64,000 bases of DNA, taken from the NCBI RefSeq assembly GCF_000090795.2, contig NW_003546400.1:96349-160348 (forward strand), in the 5' to 3' direction. The notes beneath the pieces are model-generated. The model saw nothing but the letters and a program-made list of their open reading frames with translations, had not been told where the DNA came from and did not search any database. A program made the translations under genes and the position numbers. This document shows, piece by piece, positions 36,401-49,600 of this stretch. This DNA comes from Amphimedon queenslandica. Its lineage: Eukaryota > Porifera > Demospongiae > Haplosclerida > Niphatidae. The stretch's first letter is position 1. Every line of letters starts with the position of its first letter.

Positions 36401-39400
36401 CTTTCAGTTTCTAGTAATTTTTCTTGAAACAAAATGCTACACAATTCATAAAGTACATCTACATGCAGGTGGTCCATCTCGATGTACGTGTCTTTAATCC
36501 TTTTTTTAACTCTTACAACAAATCATCTATCGTAGCTTGCCACAGGAGAAATGAGAAGGAGAAAAGATGTCAATACAAAGAGAGGATATAATGTACATGT
36601 ACATGTAACCTACATTGTAGCTTGAACATGGTTCATTGGCTCATCTGCTTCCACTTTTGATTGCTACTTGTCATCAAGACTGTCAATCCATTATTCTACA
36701 AGCTACATTTACATTGTATTCTAAGATGCTATCTTCTTCATTTTTGCTTTTAAGGAGCTCCGCTGTGTGTCTCAAAGGTGCATGCTCATCATCTATACTG
36801 TAGCTGTCATTCTTTCCACTCTCATGATCAAGCTCTCTTAGATGGGAGGGTAGAAACTAGAAAGAATGTAAAACGTTAAGGAGCTCCACTGTCCAGCCAC
36901 GCCTTCCAGCCATACCCAATTGCATGCACAAGCATACAGATACTTCACATCAGTGGGCTTCGCCCAACTGAATACTGTATTCTTTGTGTTTTATTTAATT
37001 TTCAATTTTATTTAAAAAATTACATGTACATGTAGATGACAACTACTGTACATGTATGTCAATAATGTTACACAATCATGTACTTAATTTTCTCATTAAT
37101 TTTTTCTTTTGTATTTTCATAGGTTGAGTTGTCATTGTCTAACAGTGATGTAGCTCCTTTGGATATGAACATGTTTCACCCAGAAACTCTTACTAATTTT
37201 AATGACATTTTGAAATCACTGCCATCTCTTGAAAATAATGAGGTACGGTACATTTTAATAAAATACATATGCAATGAACATGTACTTCATTTTCTATTTT
37301 GTTGTACATGTACAAGTACATTTTACATGCACATGCATGTACAGCAGTATGTATGCACTATATGTATCACTGTGCACTTTTCTACAGTACACTAATTATA
37401 CATGTATGTATCACTGCAACAGTATGTGTATATTAATTTGCTAATAGCTTAATTTTTTTTATTCGTATATATTGTATTACAGTATTCTATGCATCTATAC
37501 TTGTACAATGTACAAATGTACAGTGTTATAATTATGCTGTTGTACAGACACGGTGTAGAAAGTTATCCTCAGATTGTGTAAATAAAATACACATTACACA
37601 ACTACAGATACTGTACATGTCCATATCTACATGTATATGAATGCTTGTTTCAGCAACAAAATTGTACTAAACACCACGTACTAAGCACTCCGTTGGTTTT
37701 ATGGCATAGCTGATATTTTTATTTGTTTTATTATTGCAATTATTAATAGTCACAAATCTACATGAAAAATGTACAATTTTATTTATACATGTAATAGAAT
37801 ATGCCAGTTGTGATGTACATGAAAATGACATGCAAAGTTCCTCAAATTACATGAGAAACCATGCATGTTACATGTATATTTTAATTTTGTTTTGTGCATG
37901 TTATGCATCATAAAACACGAGAAATTTTTTGCATAAAGCTGATTGTTTTCAGGAAACATACATCAGAATCATGCACTTTAACTGTTTCAGAAAACAGGAC
38001 GTGTTGGAATAAAGCATACATGTACATGTAGGTTGAATATCTTGTAATAATAGCAAATGATCATATAAAATGCTCCGTTTTTTTTGAAGTTGAAATTCAA
38101 CATTTCGTAAGTTTACGACTATAGCATGAGTAAAAAATTTTCTAATTTTGTAAATGTCATATGAAACATGACTGAATGATTAATTTAGTTGTGGAAAATG
38201 TTACATTGTGTACATGTACATACATGTACATACATGTACATGTATTTGCATGTAAAATTCCTGAAGTGTCTTACACATGTAGCATGCTAAAAGTGGACAT
38301 AATTTTTGTAGCTTTATGTACTGTACATGTACATGTACAAATGCATACATTTATGTGTATTATTATTGTCGTTTAGCAATGTAAAGAAATATTTACATTA
38401 CTTGTCTAATTTTTGAAAACTTGTTTGTACATTAATTGTTGCCTGTACATACACATGTACATATATATGCACAGGTGTTTGTACATTGTTGCATGTACAT
38501 ACACATGTACATGTATATCTACATATACATGTATGTATCTGGGTTTTTAAAAAGGACATGTACATGTACATTTGTACATCTAGGGCAAGGATGCTATTAC
38601 AGTATTTTTTATTGTTTTAGGAAGTACATGCATGTGGTTCTGTTGAAGTTATTCACGAGAAAGATCATGACCAACTTGCTTTTATTTGTTCTGCCAAGAA
38701 ATTTCAATTAAAACATCATCCATCACTTCTTAATCTCTTCACTCCTCCGGTGTTGTCACCATCATTGAATTTGACCCTCCAGAAACAGTTTCAAGCTTTG
38801 AAGCAGTGCCTCTCAGCCATTCCTTCATTCCAAGTTGATTCTTTTATTCACATGTGTCTAGCGATTCTCTCAATGGAGCATGTAGCACCACCTAACACTG
38901 CAAAAGAAGTTCCTGTTAATCTGCTGGCAACCAACACCAGTCTTGTTTTTGATTTTCCTTTTGACATCCTATTGGAGCAAAAGGAGCTTAATGGAGCTTC
39001 TTTATCTGGTACTGAAGATTCATCTTCTTTCACTTCATCACCTCTAAAGCAGTTCTTCGACTTGTCTAATTACAAAGTAGTTGAACCACTTTCTAAAGAT
39101 GTAATTTTACAAGTCATTGAAAAGCATTGGAAGACCCATCCATATTTGCAGATTTATCATCAGAAAATAACAAATTCCTTAGTTGTAGCAATGCATTCTG
39201 GGTATAGCAGAGAAGTGAGTAAATCGAATTGGCAGAGACATGTCCATTCTAAAGTGGGATTTAGTAATTTTCTTTCTTACATAGCTAATAGAGTAGGAGA
39301 TATTGTAGAAGCTGCTGCTAAGGAAGATGCAAGAATAAAAAATGAAGCTGAAGAAACATTGCAGGAACACGAAGCATCTTTTAAGGAAAAGCAAGAAGCA

Positions 39401-42400
39401 TCTGTTGGAACCCCTTTACCTGAGTCTAAAGCTTCATCGGCCAAAAGTGGCAGCAAGAAAAGTAATAATTCATCAGCTAAAACAAAACCAAATAGCACAG
39501 TTGTTGTGGATAGTAATCCTGAAAAAATCCCTTCACCATCCTTTGAAGAAAGAAAGCTTTTCACGGGCTATGATGTTGGTGATCAAGTATTGCTGTGCAA
39601 TGGTAGCCATGCTAGTGGATTTACAATGGATGGAGTCAAGATTACAAGTGAACACATTCAGTTCACTCACAAGCCTGCCTCTCTTATAGTTTCAATGATA
39701 CACAATGATGTAAGCCTCTCTGCTAGTTTTTCTATCAACTCTGAAATTACCACTGTAGCACCCGTAGCCAGCAGTCAAAACCCGAATAGTGATGCATTAA
39801 TTGATGAAAGCAGTGTTCAATCCAATTTAATGAATTGCAATCCTATTACTCAGCCACCAGCCTCAATATTGTTTGGTGCCTTTAAAGGTCAATGTGGCAA
39901 AAATCTCAAATTTACGTTTAGTCAGTATGGTTCAAATGGCAATGGCGTTTTACCAGCATATCCAAAATCTGAATCTGAGTTACGAAAGCTACAACAGAGT
40001 CAAGTACCAGACTCAGCCCAATCATCACGCCCTACTTCCCAAGACAAAAAAGCATCAAAGAAGCAGCAAGAAGAGCAACAGCGACTATTAGAGCAGCAGG
40101 CTTTAGAAAGCAAAAACAGAGAAATATTGATGCAGAAAGTTCTTTCAGAAAAAAAGATATTGTATTCGGGTAACATGCATCAAAAGTTATGTGTTACTAC
40201 TTCAAGTGATCTCTGTATCACATTTTCAACTATGGTACATAACATTCCTGATGACATTGAATCAACAGTTGTTCGCCAATATTATCCAACTAGTGTACCT
40301 CCTTCCTTAGCATCAGAGGTATCTCGTATCTATTTTGATGATGGTTGTGTCTTGAAAACCATGGGTAATGGCTGCCTTTCTATTCTATGTCATGATGGAA
40401 AAATTTACAACAGTGTACCCAGTTCAATAAAAGGTGTAACTAAGGATACAAGCGATTCTGGGAATAGAGTGTCATTTCATAATGTTCAGGATGTTATTGA
40501 TCTAGACTCTTGGTTGGTAACTTTTCCGGATGGGAAGAGAGAAATTGTCAAAGTGAAAAAACATGAAGACAAAGGAGAAAATGCTGAAGATGATTCAATT
40601 CAGAACTCGCCTTCTGATAGTTTTTGCAGGAAACTGGAATCTCTACGTACATATGTTGTAATTGATCCAAAAACCAAAGATGTAGGTTCATGTACATGTA
40701 CCCTTTATCTAATCTCATTAATTGTATTTTTGTCTATAGGTGCTAATGACAAGGGAAGATAATGTGTTGATACTAAAGAAGTCAAGTGGTTGTGTTGTTG
40801 TAGAACATGCTGATGGTACAAGGATCACTTCTACACCCACTTCTTTCACATTTCAGCATCCGTTCTTTGCAACTACGAGCTATGAGGGCATCAATTGTAA
40901 GCTTGATCTTCCTTCTTCAGATATCATTAGTTATTCAAATGCAAAATATGTTATTGATAATAATCTCAAAAAGTATTCCATCACAATTGATAATGATGGG
41001 AAAGTTCAATACAGTTTTGGTCAATCTGTGTATACCATGTATCACAATGGTACTGACAAGATTTTGTCAGCTACTGATTCAACTGGAGTGTCATATGATG
41101 TTGATGGTTTTGGACATATTAGTATAAATGGAAAAGGCTCTGGAAGTACTCCTAAAGAGTTTCTTCCGCATTTCTTTATGATTCAGGATAATGATAGTGG
41201 GTATGAAATTCACAATGCTTCAGTTGTTAAGGATATTGTTTGTAATGCTCGTCAGGAGAGTGAAACTTTGGTAGTTGAAAAAGAGCTTACAGAATGCCCA
41301 AATTGCTGTTCTACTCTACTATTGTCAACATTTTCAAATATGGAACAACACTTTTCCGAAGCTGAAAGTGTGATCCCAGATGCTTTTGTAGTGACGTTAT
41401 GTAGTGACAATACGGAGGTAAATGGACTTGCTGGTAAAAAATTTGGTGTAAATGTTGGCAAGTCATTGGATGTAGGCAATAAGTCGATGAAGAAGTCTTG
41501 TCCTAAGCATAAGGAGCATAGTGGTTATAAGCAAAGGCAGTTTGTACACAGTAGTGACCCTGATCTGTTCAATGCATTCAAGACACAGTTATCTTTATTT
41601 TTGAAGTGGAAACACGACATATCGACAAAAAATGAAAGTGTTCTCCCAACTGTTCCTGATAAACAACAATCATCATTTGATGCACTGCTCTCTCCTGAGA
41701 CACTTATGAAACACTACAGAAGTGTTTGGGAAGCTAGTTATGCAGCTGTGGCAATTGAAGATGAAGAAAGGTCCAATATTTCTATGTGCAAATCGAAAGC
41801 GAATAATGGTGAAGATACTCTTGAATTAAAAAGAAAGATTACAGGGAAACATTTTTTGCCTTACTTTGAGTCAAGATTTGGTTTAGAATTTCTCCAGTTT
41901 GTTTTTGGAAAAAATGAACAGTCAAGTAATATTATTCTGAAGCACACAGAGAATGCATGTACATCAGAAGTTTCTGACATTGTGCCTACTCATGCTGAAA
42001 GTAAAGTGCATGTGGCAGCAAAAATGAGTCATCCGGTAAGTGATGTACATTGTACGAATAGTACTTGTAATGTTTTTTTCCCAATAGTCTAATGTTATGA
42101 AAAGAAGAGTTTCATGTGGCTTTTGTATTACTCCGGAGAAGATAGACTTTGGAATAGTGAAGGAAGGGCATTGTTATTCTGCTCAATGTTCACTTAGAAA
42201 TATGGGAATTACTGCCAATGGCTTTAATATAAGATCTTTAGCTGCTTCAACTGGAATAAAAGTGATATACACACCTAGCATTGTAAGTTAGTAATTACTA
42301 AAGAGTAATTACCTGTTTGCATGTACATGTACATGTATATGCATACCAGATTAATTTTTTAAATCGTAAATATTGTGAATATTTAGCAGAATCATTTTTG

Positions 42401-42783
42401 GTTTCGAGCCTATACTGCCAAGTGCTGATACATGTAGGAGCAAAATTTATGTTCATTAGGCAGCGAATCAAGATCACATACTTTATTATAGCAATTTCTT
42501 TCACAGGGCATATCTTTTTCATAAGCAGTTTGTTAATTTTTTTACACTGCAAATTTACCAGCTACATTGTATTACCATGTACATGTATTATTATACTGAT
42601 AAATTGTTTTTTTAGGTGACTCCTGGAATGGCTGTTAATTTTACTGTTGAACTATTAGCTGTTACAGATAGAATTTGCTATGAAAATAAAAAATTGATGT
42701 TCTATCAAGAATTGGAAATTAAGACAGATACAGGAATGATTTATTTACCTATCGAAGCTTGTATTGTGTACACTGAAAAATGA
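33414..42783 (+). CDS. SPAG17: SPAG17 / PF6, ciliary central-pair projection protein
   Basis: Large scaffold of the C1a projection of the axonemal central apparatus, needed for motile cilia. The ATG at 33414 starts MSKNKKSKANPDTVNWDEGL. Exons, approximate: 33414-33494, 33544-33683, 33753-33853, 34136-34264, one disrupted by the assembly gap ending about 35075, 35160-35318, 35417-35560, 35755-35936, 35993-36086, 37124-37241, 38621-40682, 40740-42033, 42089-42281, 42617-42783. Family landmarks are KRRGEDAESQYIDDEPDPGP, MTREDNVLILKKSSGC...VEHADGTRIT, and the C-terminal ASH-like segment EKIDFGIVKEGHCYSAQCSL ... GIKVIYTPSI...TPGMAVNFTVELLA. The long exons contain Lys/Glu-rich and Ser-rich linkers. 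Part of one exon is hidden in the N run. Flanked by alpha-tubulin genes downstream. Confidence 0.93.
33905..34097. mobile_element. TACC(G/A)TATA-family MITE
   Basis: Ends TACCGTAGATTAGGAAAT and, complementary on the right, TACCGTCTATCTGGAAATTT; the arms continue with AATTTTTA and complementary CTGTGATTT strings. Non-coding, within the SPAG17 intron 33854-34135. Confidence 0.7.
34765..34918. other. Assembly gap (N run) in SPAG17
   Basis: 154 ambiguous bases. The sequence immediately downstream (GASAKAKGGAVAGRASKKGK) is SPAG17 coding sequence of Ala/Lys/Gly-rich type, so the gap removes the 5' part of an exon, probably a low-complexity lysine-rich stretch. The true length is unknown. Confidence 0.95.
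36087..37123 (+). other. SPAG17 intron with repeat remnants
   Basis: About 1 kb. Two copies of AAGGAGCTCCRCTGT (near 36754 and 36880) and partly complementary stretches around TTCAGTTTCTAG (36406) and CTAGAAAGAATG (36857) suggest a decayed mobile element. Several long TACATGTACATG runs. No gene. Confidence 0.45.
37242..38620 (+). other. SPAG17 intron dense in TACATGTA motifs
   Basis: 1.4-kb intron with very dense copies of the palindrome ACATGTACATGT, especially 38205-38580, and little else. The short frames here consist of the peptide translations of the motif (His-Val, Tyr-Met, Cys-Thr runs) and are not genes. Confidence 0.7.
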
Positions 42784-43462
42784 TTGTACATGTATACTAT
42801 GATGGTTAATGACTAATGCATACATTACACAAACACTACCTGTACATGTACATGTAGATGTAGATGCACATTATTTTCAGTTTCAAAATAATTATATTAA
42901 ACCTTACATAGGTACTTAAATAAAACTGCTTTTGTTATGACCTACAGTCTTTATGTCAGCACAATTTTACAGCTTATAAATGCATTTTTGCAAAACATTT
43001 ATTGTATCAACAATGTGACAATGAACATGTACATGTACATGTAACTAATGTGCCTTATAATAATATTAAGATATAATGACAATGCAAAGAATGAATGACA
43101 CACAACTCTAATCTCTAACATTGATTATGCATACACACCCACAAACTTGGATGCATTGGCTTATGGTAATATGTTATACTCATTAGGGTATACATTTGTT
43201 TTTGTAAGAGGACTGCGAATAATTTCTTGGTTGGTCCAATTTTTTCAAATCTTAATTGAGTCACAAAAAAATTGGAATCAGTGTGATTACAAAAACTATA
43301 ATAAATTCAAAATATTACCCTATGTTACCTAATAAACACCTATGTCAGACTATAAGAGTTGAATAGGAGTGCCAATCAGTTATTATGCATGTGTCATTGT
43401 ATGAATGATTATAATTGAGCAATTATACACTCTATAATAGAAAAAAGAAATCCTATTTAAAA
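42784..43462. other. Convergent intergenic region SPAG17 / alpha-tubulin
   Basis: AT-rich, containing AATAAA-like strings for both genes (for example ATAAAAC near 42921) and TACATGTA runs. The frame at 43147-43332 has no family resemblance. Confidence 0.55.
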
Positions 43463-44812
43463 TTAGTATTCTTCACCATCATCTTCCTCTTGGTCATTGG
43501 AATCAGCACCCACCTCCTCATAATCTTTCTCAAGAGCAGCCAGATCTTCACGAGCTTCTGTAAACTCTCCTTCTTCCATTCCTTCGCCGACATACCAGTG
43601 AACAAAGGCTCTTTTGGCATACATAAGATCAAATTTGTGATCAAGCCTTGCCCATGCCTCAGCAATTGCAGTAGTGTTAGACAGCATGCAAACACTCCGG
43701 GTAACCTTGGCCAGATCACCACCAGGAACACAAGATGGAGCCTGATTATTAATACCAACTTTGAACCCTGTTGGACACCAGTCAACAAATTGAATGCTAC
43801 GTTTTGTTTTGATGTTTGCAATAGCAGCTGTCACGTCCTTTGGAACAACATCACCTCGGTAAAGAAGACAACAAGCCATATACTTTCCATGACGAGGATC
43901 ACACTTGACCATTTGATTTTTGGGTTCGAAGCAGGCAGTGGTGATGTCACCTATAGAGATTTGTTCATGAAAAGCTTTTTCAGCAGACATAATTGGAGCA
44001 TATGTCACAAGAGGAAAATGGATCCTTGGATATGGAACGAGGTTTGTTTGAAATTCTGTGAGATCAACATTCAGGGAACCATCAAATCGAAGTGATGCTG
44101 TAACTGAAGAGACGACCTGAGAAATTATGCGATTGAGGTTAGTATAAGAAGGACGTTCAACATCCAAATTGCTACGACATATCTCATAAATAGCTTCGTT
44201 ATCCATCATGAATGCACAATCAGAGTGCTCAAGAGTTGTGTGAGTAGTAAGGATTGTGTTGTATGGTTCTACAACAGCTGTAGCTACTTGAGGAGCAGGA
44301 TAAATAGAAAACTCCAACTTAGATTTTTTGCCATAATCAACCGAGAGCCTCTCCATAAGCAGGGATGCAAATCCCGAGCCAGTGCCTCCGCCAAACGACC
44401 GGAAGATAAAAAACCCTTGCATGGAGGTACAATTCTCAGCTAGCTTGCGTACCTTGTCTAGTACATTATCAACCTGTTCTTTACCTACAGTGTAGTGTCC
44501 ACGAGCATAATTGTTAGCGGCATCTTCTTTGCCAGTAATGAGTTGGTCTGGATGAAAAAGTTGACGATATGGGCCTGTCCGTATCTCGTCCACAACAGTT
44601 GATTCTAGGTCGGCAAAGACGGCTCTAGGTACATATTTCCCAGCTCCTGTGGTACTGAAAAAGGTACCAAAAGCTGCTTCCGCAATATTCACCCCTTCTT
44701 CCTTGACAGTTCCATTAGGAGAAATACCGTGCTCGAGACAATAAAGCTCCCAACACGAGTTGCCAATCTGAACACCAGCTTGACCTATATGAACTGATAT
44801 CACCTCACGCAT
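43463..44812 (-). CDS. Alpha-tubulin, intronless, divergent at the K40 loop
   Basis: 449 residues, full family length. GTP-binding GGGTGSG is present, as is the alpha-specific catalytic Glu region [16 protein letters not shown]; the C-terminal tail is acidic and ends EEY, so it can in principle be detyrosinated. Differences: the start is MREVI rather than the MREC that the tubulin autoregulation factor TTC5 recognises, and the lumenal loop reads [17 protein letters not shown], lacking the SDK motif with Lys40 and one residue shorter. Lies 319 bp downstream of a second alpha-tubulin in the same orientation and tail-to-tail with SPAG17. Probably functional; no stops. Confidence 0.97.
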   Translation of the reverse strand: MREVISVHIGQAGVQIGNSCWELYCLEHGISPNGTVKEEGVNIAEAAFGTFFSTTGAGKYVPRAVFADLESTVVDEIRTGPYRQLFHPDQLITGKEDAANNYARGHYTVGKEQVDNVLDKVRKLAENCTSMQGFFIFRSFGGGTGSGFASLLMERLSVDYGKKSKLEFSIYPAPQVATAVVEPYNTILTTHTTLEHSDCAFMMDNEAIYEICRSNLDVERPSYTNLNRIISQVVSSVTASLRFDGSLNVDLTEFQTNLVPYPRIHFPLVTYAPIMSAEKAFHEQISIGDITTACFEPKNQMVKCDPRHGKYMACCLLYRGDVVPKDVTAAIANIKTKRSIQFVDWCPTGFKVGINNQAPSCVPGGDLAKVTRSVCMLSNTTAIAEAWARLDHKFDLMYAKRAFVHWYVGEGMEEGEFTEAREDLAALEKDYEEVGADSNDQEEDDGEEY

Positions 44813-45131
44813 CTTTCTGCCTCAGTTTTTAAACTAGTGGCAACCAAATCTACAGCAACGAAGAGTTTGCTCGCACCACGATGAAAGCAGAAGCGCGCCA
44901 ATAAGAATAGGTTTTCTTACGTCACTTCATGATCAGGTGATGTAGTGACTTGCCATAATGCATAAGAAAATTAAAATTGGCTTATTGGCCCTCCCAAATC
45001 CCCAACCCATCCCATTGATAGAGATTTTTTTTCCCAAAAAATAACTAACACAACTATCTAACTACTAAAATTCTACGATTCAAAATTGATTTTGTTTGTT
45101 GATCAAGCATTATTAGAGCAGAAAAATTCAT
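44813..45131. promoter_or_regulatory. Intergenic region upstream of first alpha-tubulin
   Basis: 319 bp between the stop of the upstream tubulin and the start of the downstream one. Contains the palindromic TACGTCACTTCATGATCAGG region with a CRE-like TACGTCA near 44920. No gene. Promoter role is inferred from position. Confidence 0.45.
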
Positions 45132-46478
45132 TTAGTATTCTTCCTCTCCGGCTTCCTCCATGTCACCCGAATCTTTTCCAACTTCTTCATAATCCCTCTC
45201 CAAAGCGGCCATATCTTCACGAGCTTCTTGAAATTCACCTTCTTCCATTCCTTCCCCAACATACCAGTGAATGAAAGCTCTTTTGGAGTGCATCAAATCA
45301 AATTTGTGATTAAGCCGAGACCAAGCTTCAGCAATTGCTGTGGTATTTGAAAGCATGCAAACGCTTCTGTTAACTGGAGCCAGGTCAGCTCCAGGAACTT
45401 GTCCTGGAGCTTGATGGTTGATGCCAACTTTAAAACCAGTGGGGCACCAATCAACAAATTGGATAGTGCGCTTGGTCTTGATGTTGCTAATAGCAGATGT
45501 GACGTCTTTTGGTACAACATCTCCACGATAAAGAAGACAACAGGCCATATACTTGCCTTGACGTGGATCACATTTTACCATTTGGTTTACAGGTTCAAAA
45601 CACTTTGTTGTCAGTTCACCAACAGAAAATTGCTCATGTGAGGCTTTTTCTGCCGACACTATCGGAGCATAGGTAACCAAGGGAAAATGAATGCGAGGAT
45701 AGGGGACAAGATTCGTTTGAAATTCATTCAAGTCCACATTGAGAGATCCTTCAAAACGCAGGGAAGATGTGACAGAGGAGACAACTTGAGCAATCAGACG
45801 ATTCAAGTTTTGGTAAGATGGTCGTTCAATGTCAAGGTTGCGCTTACAAATTTCATAGATGGCTTCATTGTCCATCATAAAGCCACAGTCACTGTGCTCT
45901 AATGAAGTGTGACTAGTAAGGACCGCATTGTAAGGCTCAACAACAGCAGTAGCAACCTGGGGAGCTGGATATATGGTAAACTCCAATTTAGACTTCTTTC
46001 CATATTCAACGGAGAGACGCTCTAAAAGTAAAGAAGCAAATCCCGAGCCAGTACCCCCACCGAACGAGCGGAAGACAAAGAACCCTTGCAAAGAATTGCA
46101 CTGCTCCGTCAGCTTCCCTACCCTATCAACCACCTCGTCAATCTTCTCTCGTCCCACAGTGAAGTGACCCCTAGCAAAGTTGTTAGCAGCGTCCTCTTTG
46201 CCAGTCACCAATTGTTCCGGGTGAAAAAGCTGGCGATATTTCCCTGTACGAACCTCGTCCACAACACTTGGCTCTAGATCAACAAAGACGGCACGTGGAA
46301 CATACTTTCCAGCCCCAGTAGGGTTAAAGAAGGTAGAAAAAGAATCTTCTTTGCTACTGCTTCCATCTGGTTTCTTTCCGTCAGGTTCTATGCCGTGTTC
46401 AATACAGTAGAGCTCCCAACAAGCGTTCCCAATCTGTACACCGGCTTGTCCAATGTGAAGAGAAATAACCTCACGCAT
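45132..46478 (-). CDS. Alpha-tubulin, intronless, second copy
   Basis: 448 residues with [23 protein letters not shown] and a C-terminal EEY. About as different from the neighbouring tubulin as from conventional ones, so not a recent duplicate. The lumenal loop is [19 protein letters not shown], two residues shorter than usual and without Lys40 in the SDKT context; a Lys a few residues on is not in the same setting. The start is MREVISLH. Divergently arranged with the coiled-coil gene, 217 bp between start codons. Confidence 0.97.
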   Translation of the reverse strand: MREVISLHIGQAGVQIGNACWELYCIEHGIEPDGKKPDGSSSKEDSFSTFFNPTGAGKYVPRAVFVDLEPSVVDEVRTGKYRQLFHPEQLVTGKEDAANNFARGHFTVGREKIDEVVDRVGKLTEQCNSLQGFFVFRSFGGGTGSGFASLLLERLSVEYGKKSKLEFTIYPAPQVATAVVEPYNAVLTSHTSLEHSDCGFMMDNEAIYEICKRNLDIERPSYQNLNRLIAQVVSSVTSSLRFEGSLNVDLNEFQTNLVPYPRIHFPLVTYAPIVSAEKASHEQFSVGELTTKCFEPVNQMVKCDPRQGKYMACCLLYRGDVVPKDVTSAISNIKTKRTIQFVDWCPTGFKVGINHQAPGQVPGADLAPVNRSVCMLSNTTAIAEAWSRLNHKFDLMHSKRAFIHWYVGEGMEEGEFQEAREDMAALERDYEEVGKDSGDMEEAGEEEY

Positions 46479-46695
46479 AATGCCTTCTTTTAAAAGTTAC
46501 TAAAGACACGAAAATACTGAAGACCGACTCACTAGTAATACAGCAAACCGACACAGGTAACGGGTTCTGTCTGCTGACTGGCGACAAAAGCACAGGTACG
46601 TGTCCCTTTATACAGAGGAAGTTTCATTTTGAGTAGGCTTATCCATAAAAATTAGTTGTTATTATTGTAAAATTTTATTGAGGCGTGGTTCTAAA
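46479..46695. promoter_or_regulatory. 217-bp divergent intergenic region alpha-tubulin / coiled-coil gene
   Basis: Outward-facing start codons at 46478 and 46696. It contains TATACAGAGG near 46608 and a run of A/T before the + start. A shared promoter is inferred from position only. Confidence 0.45.
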
Positions 46696-49600
46696 ATGGC
46701 TGCTTTCCTGAAGAAGTTTAGGAATAAAAGCAAGTCAGAAGAGACATCTGGAAGTGCTGAAGATGAATCATCTAAGAAGGATGAGTGTAAAGAATCACCA
46801 GTAAGTGAAAGAGAGCAGTGCTTTACTTCCTTTTTAAAGTTAAGCAAAAGGGTACCAGAAAGTCTCCCAACAAGCACTGAAGAGCGATCAGAAGAGCCAC
46901 TTATTCATGAAGAAGGAAGTTTATTTAGTGGCTTGATGTTAACGAGAACTGTGCCGAAAGAAGAGTCTGTGGGGCAGGATTTAAGTAGGCTTTTTTTACA
47001 TGTACCTGTTCATTAATGAAGATAACTTACATGTGGGATGGAGTGCTATAATTGTTGACGTTGAGATGTCTATACCACAGTTGACTATATCTGTTCTGCA
47101 AATAATTGTTTGTACTAGTTACATGTACATGTACATGTAATTGTACATAGTAGATTAACGTTGTAGTTATCACGAATATGTTTCGATTAAAAAATTAAGG
47201 CATGTTGAATATTGTAAGTTATTGATGTAGTTATGAAATTAGATTCACATCTGTTTTGTACATTACTCAGATTTTATTTATAGGTAACGATGAACGTAAA
47301 ACAACAGATCGTAAGTTTATTATTTGACATACATGTAGTAATCTTTTGTATTAGAATGTAGCAATGATACGAGTCAATTAGGATTTTCATTTATTAAAGC
47401 TAGTAAAAAGGTTATGTCTAGTGATGCTGATGATGAAACGGAATCTCCGTTTAGCTTTATGAATAACAAATCATCTGAATCCAGTGCATTTGGCTTTATT
47501 TTGAATTCTCCTAAAGAAAGTGCAGCATCTTCGATTTCTATTACTTCTGTTACAAATGCGAGTAGTTACCTCTCTACTGATAATTCAACTTCACAAAAAT
47601 CGTCAAGTAGTAAAGTTTCTCGGCAGCAACCGCCCAATTCTACCCGAAAGAAGAAACATAAAGCTATGAGGCCTGGCCAAGAACGTCTTGAAAATGAAGG
47701 ATCATTACCCTTGGCTCTACTAGAATCTTCTGAAAATAATCCTATTGCTCAAGTTCATGAATCTTCAAGTGCAGATGTTGATTCTTCAGCAAGTGGTACT
47801 GCTGTATCACCTAATGACAACACTACATGTGAATCTTTGCCACAAAATGCAGACTCATTGCTACCTCACACTGCTCTTTTACATGTAGATGAATTGTTAC
47901 CAGATGTACAAACTGTTCATCTTGAATCAATATCAGATGCTGCTACCATTGACGAAGCATTACAAGATGATCATGCTGCTGAGGAATCAGTACATGATGA
48001 TATTGCTGCTGTTGATAATATAACATCTGATGATAGGGATGTTGACATTACAGCTCATGAGAAATTTTCAGCAAGTAAGGAAGTGCTAGTAGATGAGGAT
48101 GGTTCGAACTCGTCAGTTGCCAAAAGAGAGAACTTATCAGATGCCAAAGGAGAGAACCTATCAGATGCCAAAGGGAAGCACTTATCAGATGCCAAAGAAG
48201 AGCACAAATTGTTTTCAGATATTAAAGAATCTTCAAAAAGAGATGTTACTGGAAGTGGATCTGTTGAAGCCTGTGAAATAAAATTGTCTAAAATAAAGTA
48301 AGCAGCATAAAAATTTGTATTTTAAAAAATTGTGTGGTTATTCAAAATTTTATGTCATTAGTGATGTAGCACTATTTGTGAGTAGGAGTGTTTTGTCAGT
48401 GTCTTTAGCATGTTGTTTTGTTATCCACTAATGGAATTGAGGTATTCTCAATTGTCTTATGAATGCTTGACTACAATCTCAGTCTCTGATGAGTCAGTCT
48501 ATTAGAAGCAAGTGTGTAGTAATGAACAAGAGTTTATAATACGTGTAGTGTAATTGCTAATGCTATCTTAATTGATTACTTTCTTCATTCCTCCTCATTC
48601 ATGTTCTTTACTTAGTATTCTGTTTTAGAAGTTGTAAACCTATAAGATTATGTCACAAACTATCCCAGCTGTTATACAAGTGTACATGTATTATGCCTAA
48701 TACATGTACTTCATCTATTTTTGTGGGCACCTGTTCTTATTAGTTTATCCTTTTATGGTCATAATTTGGAAAGGAAATTGTGGTTGATAATATAAGTATT
48801 CTTGTACAAACTGTCTGGGAATACATGTACACCTGTGTAGGTTAGAATTTCTAATTTGTGGCTATTAGAGCTTCATGGTACAATTGTTGAGGTGTTACCT
48901 GACACTTTTGAATGTGATAATATTTACACATTTACGCTGACATTGTTAATATTTGCACCTTCTTTTAGATCAGAATTTAATCAACTCCACAAGGAGTGCT
49001 GTAAAACAGTTGAAAGTACAATAAATTCTCTTCAGATGCGTATTACAGTAAGTTGTTGTACTGTGAAAATATTCCCTTAAGTTTCATCATGCAGAGACGA
49101 CAAGACATTCAGAACTTGAAGTTAAGAGTAGAAGAGGCTTTATCGAAAGAAAATTATGAATTAGGTATGCTGTAGGCTTCTAGATTTTACTAGTTTTGTA
49201 CATGTCATTATTATCATTTTAGCTGAAGAATTGAATCAAGAGATAGAAGCTGCTGAAGCTGGAGAAGATATATCATTAAAAGATGCTCAATTATTTGTAA
49301 TATTTGACATAAGAAGGCTGATTTTATTTTACTGGCAGGTAAAAGATTGGATTGAAAAGTGTAAGTCTGCCATGAGTAGTGAATTAGAACTGTCTGATGA
49401 ACTTCATACTGAGTTGGTTAAGATCAAGGTATACATGTACACATGTACTTGTGCGTCATTCTTTTTCTATACTTTGTGTATGTAATTTAGGAAGAACAAT
49501 CAAAAGACTTACAGTTTTTTGAACAAAGTTTTATGCAAAAGCATGCTAAGTAATGTGTTTTTTTGTTCATATTGCTTTCATGCTTATGTTTATAGGAATA

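Noticed and set aside
38176-38711. Short + frames rich in His/Val/Tyr/Met/Cys/Thr
   Set aside because: They are translations of TACATGTA repeat runs within a SPAG17 intron.
44225-44443. Forward frames overlapping the alpha-tubulin genes
   Set aside because: They are antisense shadows of strongly conserved tubulin coding sequence.
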